DNA of 64,000 bases from S015-6 sp964384945 (GTDB lineage: Bacteria; Desulfobacterota; DSWW01). A program made the position numbers and the translations under genes. Within the stretch, counting starts at the first letter, position 1; each line of letters opens with the position of its first letter. This document shows, in pieces, positions 26,489-35,576 of this stretch. The stretch lies in assembly GCA_964384945.1 (NCBI GenBank), contig CAYLMK010000022.1, positions 1-64,000 of the forward strand, read 5' to 3'. The notes under the pieces were generated by a model. That model saw only the letters and a list, made by a program, of their open reading frames with translations. It ran no database searches and was not told where the DNA came from.

Positions 26489-26886
26489 TATATGGGGAGG
26501 ACGCGAACAGGTGACTCCTGGATATTGGTCACCTGGCATTCGTTCCTTCACTTGTCAATGCGGAAATGCTCCCGTATACGGTGAAACTGAGGGGTTTCTG
26601 CTTCCGTGGGTGGACCGGGAAATGATACAATAACGGTTCTCTCGGCGCTTGCTGGAGAGGATCAATGTGAGGGTTGAATCCCCGCCTTCGCGTTGACTGG
26701 CTTCAGAGGCAATGGCAGTTGTTGATGCTGCAATATATGTCAGGAGCAGTTAGGGGCATTGCATGAATCTACAATGTCGGTTGCCTTTTGCTCCTATCTG
26801 ATGGCATCCGTTGACATGCGGTAGGGGTCGTGTTAGATTCGCGCAGTCTTCAGAGGCCTTCTCTCCGATCGATGGAAGGAGTGATC
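26489..26886. other. intergenic stretch before the propeller lipoprotein gene
   Basis: About 400 bases without a gene. Near the end it holds the promoter candidate at 26811-26839. I see no RNA gene or riboswitch pattern in the rest. Confidence 0.4.
26811..26839 (+). promoter_or_regulatory. candidate promoter of the propeller lipoprotein gene
   Basis: TTGACA (26811-26816) and TAGATT (26834-26839) are 17 bases apart, 48 bases before the start at 26887. The layout matches the candidate promoter at 18886-18914. Confidence 0.55.
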
Positions 26887-28554
26887 ATGCGTACCGCCAC
26901 TGGAACGAAGCTTCCCGGCCGTGATTGGGGCAGGCACCTGCGTTCTTTTCTCCTCCTTGTCGCTGCGGTTCTCGTCCTGTGGGGCTGCAAGGAAAGCGTG
27001 GCCCCTGTTGCGCAGGAACCGGAGGAGGAAGAAGAGCAGCCCTTCGTCCTGACCGAGACGTACACAACAGCCGAGGATTGGAATTCCGGAACCATCGTCA
27101 ATCTGGATTCCGAGAGCGTTCCCGGTCAGCTTCAGCTCCCGGAGCCTGGGGAGGTGCAGAACCGGCCGATCATGTGGATCGCGAATGCCTCCGAAGACAG
27201 CCTCTCCCGGTGGAACACGGACACCAACCGTGAGGAGGCGAGGTACCACACGTGGTTCGGGGCGCTTGCGAACCACAGCATCTGGGACGGGCCGGCACCC
27301 TCCAGGACCGCCACCGACCTGAACGGGAACTGCTATGTCGCCAACCGCCATTTCGACGGCAGGCCGGCGGACGTGATCAAGGTGTTCGCGAATGATTGGA
27401 TCGACCGCAACCAGAACGGCGTCATGGACACCTCTCAGGACCTGAACGGCGACGGCGCCATCAGCCCGTCCGAGATGCTGCCCATGACCGACCTGAACGG
27501 AAACGGCCGGATCGACGACAACGAGATCGTGGACGAGCGGATCGCCTGGGCGGCCTCTGTGGGTACGCCGGGAGGTGTAGGAAGATCGTGCGCCATCGAT
27601 CTGGAGGGGAACATCTGGCTGGGGCTGTTCTACACGCAGGAATATTACAAACTGAGCGGTGAGGACGGAACGCTGCTTGCCGGTCCGATATACGTTTACG
27701 GGCATAGTCCGTACGGGGCGCTCGTGGACAGTTCGGGAATCCTGTGGGGGGCCTCTCTTGGATATACCCTCCTCAGACTCGATACCAACACACTGGACGT
27801 GAGCGTTCTCCCCCATAGCGATGCCGATTACGGGATCGCCCTGGGGTTCGACGACCAGGGATGCACGCATGTGTACAAGGCCAGTCAGAGTGGCCGCACA
27901 TACATGGAATTCAACGCGTGCACCGAGACCTTCTCGACCCCTGCCGAGGTTTATTACTACTCTCTTGGCGTGGCAGCCGACCTGGCTGGAGATCTCTTCG
28001 TCTCGGAAAGCAATACAGGAGGCGTCCGAAAGTTCGACGCGGAAGGAAACCTGTTGTGGACGGCCACACCACAGGTATTCACCGAGTCCCGGGGAACCCT
28101 CGTCGACTCGAGCCAAAACGTGTGGCTGGTCCACAAGGACAGCAACCGGTTGTCCAAGTTCTCGGGGGTCGACGGCAGCCCGCTCGGCACGGTCGTGACG
28201 GGGCGGGGGCCTTACACGTACAGCGACGCGACCGGCCTTTCCCTGTTCAGCGCGGCCGCGAACCAGGGCTCATGGAAGACCGTGCTCGACACCCGCGTGC
28301 CCACCTCGATGTGGGGTGTGGTCTCCTGGGGCAGTTCGGAGCCCGCGGGAACCTCGATCAGCGTACAGGTCCGAAGCTCGAGGGATGGTGCGACGTGGTC
28401 CACCGCGGAAACGGCCGTCAACGGCGTGCGTTTGTCCTCGACCCCGATGGGGCAGTATCTCGAGATCCAGGTGAGCCTGAGGCGAACCGATCAGGACGTC
28501 ACACCCGTGCTTTACGACCTGACGGCGAGAACCCTCCCCACGCCGGTCCCCTGA
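26887..28554 (+). CDS. lipoprotein with beta-propeller and calcium-loop repeats
   Basis: A 555-residue protein starting at the ATG at 26887 behind GAAGGAG. The signal ends in VLWGC, so C34 is the likely lipidation site, followed by a Glu-rich linker. Residues about 60-480 resemble an NHL/Vgb-type beta-propeller (LEGNIWLGLF, SSGILWGASLGYTLLRLDTNT, DLAGDLFVSESNTGGVRKFD). Inserted near 175-220 are three calcium-type loops (RNQNGVMD, LNGDGAIS, LNGNGRID) as in dockerin or thrombospondin-3 repeats. The C-terminal 80 residues look like another beta-sandwich. It sits directly before a TonB-dependent receptor gene, so it could be a surface partner of that receptor; ligand unknown. Confidence 0.8.
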   Translation: MRTATGTKLPGRDWGRHLRSFLLLVAAVLVLWGCKESVAPVAQEPEEEEEQPFVLTETYTTAEDWNSGTIVNLDSESVPGQLQLPEPGEVQNRPIMWIANASEDSLSRWNTDTNREEARYHTWFGALANHSIWDGPAPSRTATDLNGNCYVANRHFDGRPADVIKVFANDWIDRNQNGVMDTSQDLNGDGAISPSEMLPMTDLNGNGRIDDNEIVDERIAWAASVGTPGGVGRSCAIDLEGNIWLGLFYTQEYYKLSGEDGTLLAGPIYVYGHSPYGALVDSSGILWGASLGYTLLRLDTNTLDVSVLPHSDADYGIALGFDDQGCTHVYKASQSGRTYMEFNACTETFSTPAEVYYYSLGVAADLAGDLFVSESNTGGVRKFDAEGNLLWTATPQVFTESRGTLVDSSQNVWLVHKDSNRLSKFSGVDGSPLGTVVTGRGPYTYSDATGLSLFSAAANQGSWKTVLDTRVPTSMWGVVSWGSSEPAGTSISVQVRSSRDGATWSTAETAVNGVRLSSTPMGQYLEIQVSLRRTDQDVTPVLYDLTARTLPTPVP

Positions 28555-28897
28555 AGGGTGTAGGCTCGCGAGATTTGAATGTCGCGAGCGAGCCACGTAG
28601 CCAGGATTCCCGCGCGGCATGTGAACCGCGAGCGTGGCGATCCTGCGGCAACCGGGGTTTTGCCTTGCCGCGGGCCCTCGGTCCTCGCAATGTCCGCACT
28701 TCCATCCCTCTCGAGACCCGAAATCCAGTCTTTTTACCCCCTCTGTACCGCGGCTTGCGCGGAGACGGAACCGTGATTGATGGCGCAGTATATGTGAGGA
28801 AGCACTGGACACAGAGCCCTTGGGATCGAAATCCTCAATCGCACGCCTCCTCTCGGAAGACCGCTTTTGGGAAGCAACCAGCAAAGGGAACTCGGGG
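28555..28897. other. gap with one hairpin before the TonB-dependent receptor gene
   Basis: These 343 bases contain a hairpin just after the lipoprotein stop: GCTCGCGA (28564-28571) with TCGCGAGC (28582-28589). No cobalamin-riboswitch core or other known leader motif is visible, although the downstream receptor made this worth checking. Confidence 0.4.
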
Positions 28898-31117
28898 ATG
28901 AGGATTTCCTGCCGCTGTTTGTTGCCAAGTGCCGGAGCCTTGCTTGGTTTGCTTCTGACCGTGTTGCCTGCCGGATGGGCCGGAGCTGGTGACAATTCTG
29001 CGACGGGGATGGAGACCCATTCGACGCTCGCTTACGAAGAGGCGTCCCCGGAAAGGGGGGTCGTGGGAGTGGCGCCGACCTCGGAGCCTGTCCGACTCGA
29101 GGACAGCGTCGTGACAGCGCTTCGTGCCGACAGGCAGGTCTTCGATGTTCCCTACGAGGTGGATGTCATCGACGAGGAGGACATACGTTCCCGCAGGCTC
29201 TCGCGTGTCGTGACGGACGTCTTCAAACAGGATCCGAGCATCATGGTGCAGACCACGGCCCAGGGAATGGGTTCTCCTTATATCCGGGGGTTCACCGGCT
29301 ACCAGACCTTGTTTCTGGTGGACGGGATTCGACTGAACAATTCCGTGTTCCGGTCCGGACCGAACGAGTACTGGAACCTTGTGGATCCGTACACGATCTG
29401 GCGCCTGGAGATCGTCAAGGGCCCGAGCTCCGTGCTCTACGGAAGCGATGCCGTCGGGGGCACGGTGAACGTGATTACGAGGGGGAGAGAGCCTTCAGGA
29501 GAAGGGCTTCAGGGGGAGGGGGGGCTCATGTACCGGTACTCGAGCGCGGACAATGGGCATGCAGGAAGGGCCGAAGGCTCCGGGGGATGGGAAGAGACGG
29601 GGGGAGTCATCGGCGGCTTCTCTTTCAAGGATACGGATGATTTGGCGGCAGGAAGAGATGTGGGGCTTCAGCCCAAGACGGGATACGATCAGTTCTGCGG
29701 GGACGTAAAGGCCACACACCCCTTCAGCCGGGATTCCGAGCTGGTTCTCGCCTACCAGCACGTCGCGCAGGAAGACCTCTGGCGGACCCACAAGACGGAG
29801 TACGGTATCAGCTGGGAAGGCACCAACGTGGGCAACGAAAAAGAGCATTTCTTCGATTATAGCCGCCAGCTCGCCTATGCGCAGTTTCTTGCGGAAGACA
29901 TGGGTTCCATGATCGATTCGGCCAAACTCAGCCTGTCCTACCAGCGGCTGGAAGAGGAACGCTACCGGGTGAGGAACAACGATCGGAGCGACCGACAGGG
30001 ATTCGACGTGGGTACGCTGGGCTTCTGGGGGCAGATCGGTTCGGTGAGTCCGGTCGGCACATGGACCTGCGGGGTGGAATACTACCGGGACTTCGTGGAT
30101 TCCTTTCGGAAGGACTTCTCGGCCGACGGCGGCTTGACCAAGGAGTCCATTCAGGGGCCTGTGGCGGACGACGCAAACTACGATCTGTTGGGGGTTTTCT
30201 GTCAGGATGAGATCCCCATCGGAGGGAGGCTTTCCCTTGCCGCAGGCGTCCGCTACAACTACGCGAGCGCGGACGCAGACAAGGTCGAAGACCCGGAGAC
30301 GGGGCGGAGGATTTCCGTCCGTGACAGTTGGAACAATCTCGTCGGCAGCCTCCGGGCCGTCTACGGGTTGTGGGACGGCCTGAATTTGTACGGAGGGGTC
30401 TCCCAGGGCTTCCGGGCTCCCAACCTTTCGGACCTTACGCGGTTCGACGGCGCCAGGAGCGACGAGATCGAGACGCCGAGCCCCGGGCTCGATCCTGAGA
30501 AATACCTCGCATGCGAGATCGGGGCGAAGGCGCACCGGGGAAAGGGGAGGGGAGAGGTCGCCTATTTCTATACCTTCATCGACGATATGATCGACCGCTA
30601 CGTCACGGGGAAGGTGATCGATGAACAGGTCGAGGTCCGGAAAGCGAACGTGGGTGACGGCTTCGTGCAGGGCGTGGATATGCGCCTCTTCTACTCTCTG
30701 ACCGACGCGTGGATGCTGCGAGGGGCTTTCTCCTGGACGCAGGGCGAGGTCGACACCTTTCCGACGTCTGCCGCGGTCATCGAGAGGAGGCCCATGTCCA
30801 AGATGCCCCCGTTGAGCGGAACCTTCGGAGTGAACTGGGAACACATCTCCGGGAACTACTGGGCCGAGGGGTTCGTGCTGGTGGCAGGGGGGCAGGACCG
30901 CCTGTCGCCGAGAGACGAGGAGGACACGCAGCGCATACCGCCCGGGGGCACGCCCGGCTACGCGATCCTCACCCTTCGCGGGGGGCTCCGTCTGATGAAA
31001 GGGCTGAGGCTCAACGGGGCGGTGGAGAACGTCACGAACGAAGACTACCGGATTCACGGGTCGGGCGTGAACGGGGCCGGCACCAATTTCATCGCCTCCA
31101 TCGACTGGAGGTTCTAG
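28898..31117 (+). CDS. TonB-dependent outer-membrane receptor
   Basis: A protein of about 739 residues. The start at 28898 gives a signal peptide (LLPSAGALLGLLLTVLPAGWAGA). The plug domain is well conserved (DSVVTALR as a TonB-box-like start; SPYIRGFTGYQTLFLVDGIR; IVKGPSSVLYGSDAVGGTVNVIT), then a 22-strand-type barrel that ends in FIASIDWRF with terminal Phe. Such receptors import iron complexes, cobalamin, sugars or other scarce ligands through the outer membrane with energy from TonB-ExbBD, none of which is in the window. It follows a propeller lipoprotein gene. Its stop overlaps the stop of the opposite-strand PD40 gene by 4 bases. Ligand not predictable. Confidence 0.92.
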   Translation: MRISCRCLLPSAGALLGLLLTVLPAGWAGAGDNSATGMETHSTLAYEEASPERGVVGVAPTSEPVRLEDSVVTALRADRQVFDVPYEVDVIDEEDIRSRRLSRVVTDVFKQDPSIMVQTTAQGMGSPYIRGFTGYQTLFLVDGIRLNNSVFRSGPNEYWNLVDPYTIWRLEIVKGPSSVLYGSDAVGGTVNVITRGREPSGEGLQGEGGLMYRYSSADNGHAGRAEGSGGWEETGGVIGGFSFKDTDDLAAGRDVGLQPKTGYDQFCGDVKATHPFSRDSELVLAYQHVAQEDLWRTHKTEYGISWEGTNVGNEKEHFFDYSRQLAYAQFLAEDMGSMIDSAKLSLSYQRLEEERYRVRNNDRSDRQGFDVGTLGFWGQIGSVSPVGTWTCGVEYYRDFVDSFRKDFSADGGLTKESIQGPVADDANYDLLGVFCQDEIPIGGRLSLAAGVRYNYASADADKVEDPETGRRISVRDSWNNLVGSLRAVYGLWDGLNLYGGVSQGFRAPNLSDLTRFDGARSDEIETPSPGLDPEKYLACEIGAKAHRGKGRGEVAYFYTFIDDMIDRYVTGKVIDEQVEVRKANVGDGFVQGVDMRLFYSLTDAWMLRGAFSWTQGEVDTFPTSAAVIERRPMSKMPPLSGTFGVNWEHISGNYWAEGFVLVAGGQDRLSPRDEEDTQRIPPGGTPGYAILTLRGGLRLMKGLRLNGAVENVTNEDYRIHGSGVNGAGTNFIASIDWRF

Positions 31118-32511
31118 TCCTTCGGGGGAGGCGGGACGAGGCGGACCGTTTGGCCTTTCCGGCAATCGTGGAGGAAGACGTCCACCGTCCTGTTGCTGTC
31201 GTACGGCACCAGATTCGAGGCCTTCGAGGCAAAGACCGCGTACCTTCCGTCGGCCGAAAGGGAGCCGTCGGCGCTCTCGTGGTTTCCCTCCGAACCGTCG
31301 GAGGCCACGCTTACCCTTTTTGTGCTCTTGGACTCGCGGTCGCGAAGGAACACGTCGCCCCAGTCTCTTGTGTCGTTTGGCGCCATGTCTCGGGCAAAGC
31401 TCGTGAACAGGACGTATCGACCGTCGTCGGAGATCCTCGGGTCCCGGCTGTCTCCGTTTCCCGGTTTGTCGGAGGCGTTCAAACTCACGAGTTCAATCGT
31501 GTCCTTGCGAAGGTCCCGCAGGAATATGTCGACCGCGCTGTTGGTATCCCCGGGAACCAGGTTGGTCGCCCAACTCTCAAAGGCCGCGGCTCGCCCGTCG
31601 GCCGAGAGGGCAGGGCGCCGGCTGTCCCCGTTCCCGGCGCCTCCCGACGAACTCTCGCTCACCCGCCGGGTGATGCCGGTGGCAACCTCATGGAGGAAGA
31701 TGTCGGCCTTGGCGTTCGTATCGCCCGGCGCAAGGTTGTGGGCATGGCTGTAAAAGGCCACGAAGCCGCCGTCGCGAGAGAGGGAAGGCTCGCCGCTACC
31801 GGCATCGGCCTGCTCTCCCGACGAACTGACGCTGGCCCGGGTGGTCTTCCGCTTCTTCAGGTCGTAGAGGAACACGTCGGCCGCTTTGTTCGTGTCGCCC
31901 GGCACAAGATTGTCGGCGGTGCTTGCAAACGCGACATGGCCGCCGTCACCGGAAAGGGAAGGGGACCGGCTCGCTCCGTTGGCCTGGCTTCCGTCCGAGG
32001 CGACACTGACGCGAAAGGTTGTCCCGGTCGTCCGGTCGTGAACGAAAACGTCCTCGCTCTCGTTCGTGTCGTCGGGCACCAGGTTGGAAGCGTGGCTGGC
32101 GAATGCAACATAGCGCCCGTCATCGGAGATCGATGCCTCGAAGCTCATCCAGTTGCCGGCCTTGCCGGTCGAGTCCGCACTCGCACAGGAGAAGCTTCCC
32201 TGTTCACGGTCGAGAACGAAGATCTGGACGACGCCGGCTTCGTTCCCCGGGACGAGCCCGGTCGAGTCGCTCTGGAAGGCCACGAACCGTCCGTTTCCGG
32301 AGATGACCGGCCTCACGTGACCGATCTGCTCACGCGCCGGTGCACGATCTTCCGCCCGGGGTGTCGGCGGTCCGGAAGGATCGGAAGCCCTCTGCGCGCC
32401 GGACCGCGATGGGATCAAGAACAGCACAAGGAAAACGACGAGAGGCGCCTGACCGGTTCGAGCCGGCCAGGAGATTCGCCTGCAACCTTTCTTCTTTCGC
32501 CCTTGTCTCAT
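31114..32511 (-). CDS. exported PD40 seven-bladed beta-propeller protein
   Basis: A 465-residue protein with a signal peptide (APLVVFLVLFLIPSRSGA, about 22-39) and seven near-identical repeats of about 52 residues. Each contains a unit such as ISDDGRYVAFASHASNLVP followed by DTN and DVFLRD, typical of TolB-like PD40 blades. Seven blades make a closed propeller. The repeat similarity suggests fairly recent duplication. Proteins of this kind bind other proteins or polysaccharides outside the inner membrane. It converges on the TonB-dependent receptor with overlapping stops and lies 15 bases after the cyclase gene on the same strand. Confidence 0.85.
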   Translation of the reverse strand: MRQGRKKKGCRRISWPARTGQAPLVVFLVLFLIPSRSGAQRASDPSGPPTPRAEDRAPAREQIGHVRPVISGNGRFVAFQSDSTGLVPGNEAGVVQIFVLDREQGSFSCASADSTGKAGNWMSFEASISDDGRYVAFASHASNLVPDDTNESEDVFVHDRTTGTTFRVSVASDGSQANGASRSPSLSGDGGHVAFASTADNLVPGDTNKAADVFLYDLKKRKTTRASVSSSGEQADAGSGEPSLSRDGGFVAFYSHAHNLAPGDTNAKADIFLHEVATGITRRVSESSSGGAGNGDSRRPALSADGRAAAFESWATNLVPGDTNSAVDIFLRDLRKDTIELVSLNASDKPGNGDSRDPRISDDGRYVLFTSFARDMAPNDTRDWGDVFLRDRESKSTKRVSVASDGSEGNHESADGSLSADGRYAVFASKASNLVPYDSNRTVDVFLHDCRKGQTVRLVPPPPKD

Positions 32512-32526
32512 TCTCCCGGGCGCTCC

Positions 32527-33312
32527 CTAGCCATCCTCTTCGATCATGGCCACGGCCCGGATCCAGCCCGCGCTCGCCCCCTTGATCTTGACCGGGAAGC
32601 AGAAGAAGGTGAATCCGAAGGGCGGGAGTCGGTCGAGGTTCGCGAGCTTCTCGATGTGGCAGTAGCCCTTTTCGATTCCTGCGAAATGTCCCTCCCAGAT
32701 GATCGAAGGGTCGCCGGTTCGCCGGAACTCCTCCACGATCGCGGAGAAGGGCCTGTCCCATCCCCATGCGTCGGTTCCAACGACCCGGATCCCCTGATGG
32801 AGAATCCACAGGGTCGCCTCGCGGCCCATGCCGCATCCCCGGGACATGTAGTCCGCGGCCCCCCAGTGTTTATCGGCGCCGGTCATGGCCAGAACGATGT
32901 CCCCCGGCTTCAGACGGTAGTCGATCTTCTTCAAGGCCGCCTCGAGGTCGGCGGGCACCACCCTGTATCCGTCCGGAAAGTGCCTGAGATCGAGGACCAC
33001 GCCGTTCCCCATGCACCAGTCCAGAGGCACTTCGTCGATGGTGAAGGCCTTCTTCCCCTTGTCCATGGTGGGATGATAGTGCCAGGGGGCGTCCAGGTGC
33101 GTACCGGAATGGGTGGCAAGCTGAACGAGTTCCACGGTCCATCCCTTTCCCCCCGGCAGATCCTCCTTCTTGAGGCCGGGGAAGAACTGGGTCATGACCT
33201 CTGCGCCGTCGTCGTGAGTCAGATACTGGATCCTGGGGATCATCATCTCGGGGTCTGTCGGGAGGTCCGGCTCGATCGCGACACTCAGGTCCACGAATCG
33301 CCTATTCTTCAT
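32527..33312 (-). CDS. cyclase-family (kynurenine formamidase-like) metal hydrolase
   Basis: A 261-residue protein of the cyclase/KynB superfamily. The zinc/manganese site is the motif HSGTHLDAPWH (68-78), with a later GDIVLAMTG and an ERGDF-like region. Members hydrolyse formylkynurenine, isatin or cyclic amides, or act in polyketide ring closure; the substrate is open. AAAGGAG lies 10 bases before the ATG. A TrpB2 gene is divergent across 213 bases. A tryptophan-related role is an attractive idea from that neighbour but is not proved. Confidence 0.88.
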   Translation of the reverse strand: MKNRRFVDLSVAIEPDLPTDPEMMIPRIQYLTHDDGAEVMTQFFPGLKKEDLPGGKGWTVELVQLATHSGTHLDAPWHYHPTMDKGKKAFTIDEVPLDWCMGNGVVLDLRHFPDGYRVVPADLEAALKKIDYRLKPGDIVLAMTGADKHWGAADYMSRGCGMGREATLWILHQGIRVVGTDAWGWDRPFSAIVEEFRRTGDPSIIWEGHFAGIEKGYCHIEKLANLDRLPPFGFTFFCFPVKIKGASAGWIRAVAMIEEDG

Positions 33313-33525
33313 GGCGGGCGGCTCCTTTCACCAGGGGGCGTACCGGGAAGGGCTTTCGTCTCACGGCATCCTGTTTATCAGTTTTCTCCGGAGAAATAAA
33401 CAAGCGAGAACACAGGCCGAATTGTTGACTTAGGGAGGGGCGTTTGTTACTTTCCGTAGCATTGTCGTTGCGGATGTCTGCGCAAGACGAGCTGCGAGGA
33501 ATGCCTGCCAGCGGAGGGAAGGAAG

Positions 33526-34893
33526 ATGGCGAAGAAGGTCTTTTTGGACGAACAGGAAATCCCCAGGCAGTGGTACAACATCATGGCGGACATCAAGATG
33601 AACCCGCCCATCCGGCCCGACGGCACGCCCCTGGAGCCGGGCGATCTGGCGCCGGTCTTCCCGATGAACCTGATCGAGCAGGAAGCGAGCACGCAGCGCT
33701 GGATCGATATCCCGCACGAGGTCATTGAAAAGTATCTTATCTGGAGGCCGACGCCCCTGGTGCGCGCCGAGGCCCTGGAGAAGGCCCTCGGCACGCCGGC
33801 CCGTATTTACTATAAGAACGAGGGCGTGAGCCCTCCGGGCAGCCACAAGCCGAACACGGCGGTCCCGCAGGCCTATTACAACAAGGTCTTCGGGATCAAG
33901 CGTATCTGCACCGAGACCGGGGCAGGGCAGTGGGGCAGCGCGCTCGCCTTTGCCTGCTCCCTCTTCGGCCTGGGCTGCAAGGTCTTCATGGTGAAGATCA
34001 GCTTTCAGCAGAAGCCCTACCGCCGGACGATGATGGAGACCTGGGGGGCCACCTGCGTGGCGAGCCCCAGCCAGGAGACCCGGTCCGGCCGCGCGGTTCT
34101 GGAAAAGGATCCGGAGTCGCCGGGGTCGCTCGGCATTGCGATAAGCGAGGCGATCGAGTCGGCCGTCGGAAAGGAAGATACGAGATACTCGCTGGGGAGC
34201 GTCCTCAACCACGTCCTGATGCATCAGACCGTGATCGGGCTCGAGGCCAAGAAGCAGATGCAGAAGATCGGCGAGTATCCGGACGTCATCATCGGGTGCG
34301 CCGGGGGAGGGAGCAATTTCGCAGGCCTGGCCTTCCCATTCGTCCACGACGTGATCAACGGGAAAGAGATCAAGATTCATCCGGTCGAGCCCAAGGCCTG
34401 TCCCACGATGACCAAGGGGCCCTTTGTTTACGACCACGGCGACATCGCAAGGTTCACGCCCCTCATCGCGATGCACAGCCTGGGCCACGAGTTCGTGCCT
34501 CCGCCGATCCATGCGGGCGGGCTTCGCTACCACGGAATGGCGCCTCAGGTGAGCCAGCTGATCACGGAAGGGATCCTGGAGCCGCGCTCGTACCATCAGC
34601 TCGAGAGCTTCGAAGCAGGCATGCTGTGGGCCCAGACCGAGGGGTACATCTCCGCCCCGGAAACCAACCAGGCCCTTGCCTGCGTGGTCGACGAGGCAAG
34701 GAAGGCGAAGGAAGAGGGCAGGGAGAAGGTGATCCTGGTCAACTGGAGCGGCCACGGCCTGATCGACCTGGGCTCCTACGAGCGGTATCTCTCCAGGCAG
34801 CTCCAGGACTACGAGCTTCCGGACGAAATGCTCGAGAAGGCCGAAGAGGTATTCAGGAACTATCCGAAGCCGGCCCTGCTGAAGAGCCGCTGA
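33526..34893 (+). CDS. trpB2: tryptophan synthase beta-like protein (TrpB2)
   Basis: A 455-residue PLP enzyme of the TrpB2 group, which is about 50 residues longer than ordinary TrpB and usually lacks a TrpA partner. The PLP lysine is K108 in GSHKPN; CAGGGSNF near 260 binds the phosphate; the N-terminal MNPPIRPDGTPLEPGDLAPVFP is typical of TrpB2. It makes tryptophan from indole and serine, or in some lineages salvages indole or uses O-phosphoserine. There is no trpA nearby. GGAAGGAAG directly precedes the ATG. Cytoplasmic. Confidence 0.93.
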   Translation: MAKKVFLDEQEIPRQWYNIMADIKMNPPIRPDGTPLEPGDLAPVFPMNLIEQEASTQRWIDIPHEVIEKYLIWRPTPLVRAEALEKALGTPARIYYKNEGVSPPGSHKPNTAVPQAYYNKVFGIKRICTETGAGQWGSALAFACSLFGLGCKVFMVKISFQQKPYRRTMMETWGATCVASPSQETRSGRAVLEKDPESPGSLGIAISEAIESAVGKEDTRYSLGSVLNHVLMHQTVIGLEAKKQMQKIGEYPDVIIGCAGGGSNFAGLAFPFVHDVINGKEIKIHPVEPKACPTMTKGPFVYDHGDIARFTPLIAMHSLGHEFVPPPIHAGGLRYHGMAPQVSQLITEGILEPRSYHQLESFEAGMLWAQTEGYISAPETNQALACVVDEARKAKEEGREKVILVNWSGHGLIDLGSYERYLSRQLQDYELPDEMLEKAEEVFRNYPKPALLKSR

Positions 34894-35092
34894 GCGCGCA
34901 CCCGGAATTGCCCGATTTCGAAGCCCGACCCGGATCGGATCCGGCCTTTTTGTCTCTGCTGGTTTCTGCTTCCGTAGGCATGACAGTTATGGCAAGAGAG
35001 CCCGAGCTTCCTCAGTCCGAGGCTTGCGCGTGCGAGGGGGCAGGGCCAGACACACGGTGATCGGCACAGGCCACGAGGGGGGTCCTCGCGTC

Positions 35093-35368
35093 ATGTCGGA
35101 CCGCGCTTCTCGAATCAGGGTTCCCGATGACCTGGACATCCACTGCCCGAGGCTGGGGGGAACCGTTCCGTTCCGATATTGCCTTGCGCCGGGTGAACCG
35201 GAGCCTTGCTTCAAGATCCTCGACTGCTGGTGGGAAACCTTCGACGTCACTTCCTTTCTGAAAGATTACCTGCCGGAGGCGACCTTCAGCGAAATTGCGC
35301 GGGGACGGACGCCGCCGAACCGGCTTGCCGTTATCCTGGATTCCGTTGAGAGGTTGAAGAAGAAGTAG
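35093..35368 (+). CDS. small four-cysteine protein, conserved hypothetical
   Basis: A 91-residue soluble protein starting at the ATG at 35093. The first half has four cysteines in the pattern CPRLGGTVPFRYC ... PCFKILDCWW, suited to a zinc or iron-sulfur site; the second half is helical (FDVTSFLKDYL, LAVILDSVERLKKK). I recall similar small proteins in anaerobic Desulfobacterota but know no function. It stands alone, 199 bases after trpB2 and convergent with the cyclic phosphodiesterase gene. Confidence 0.7.
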   Translation: MSDRASRIRVPDDLDIHCPRLGGTVPFRYCLAPGEPEPCFKILDCWWETFDVTSFLKDYLPEATFSEIARGRTPPNRLAVILDSVERLKKK

Positions 35369-35576
35369 GGCGTCATGGCGGCCCGGAAACGGATGGCGGT
35401 GTAGAAAGGCGTGCGGATGAAAGTTGACATAATGTTCATTATCAGACGTTTCAGATACCACCGGCAAACGTAACCGAATCGAACCATCATAAATTACATT
35501 AGATATTAAATATTGTAATAACAAATACTTAAAATCATTATGTAATGTTATGAGTTAGGTTATATGAGAAACAACT

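Noticed and set aside
28555..28897. Cobalamin riboswitch before the TonB-dependent receptor
   Set aside because: The conserved B12-box bases are not seen; only a short hairpin is present.
31114..32511. Tandem DNA repeat or CRISPR-like array in the PD40 gene
   Set aside because: The repetition follows seven protein blades of about 52 residues and is a coding repeat.
30709..33399. 896-residue plus-strand open frame
   Set aside because: Overlaps the end of the receptor gene and runs antisense to the PD40 and cyclase genes; no coding character.
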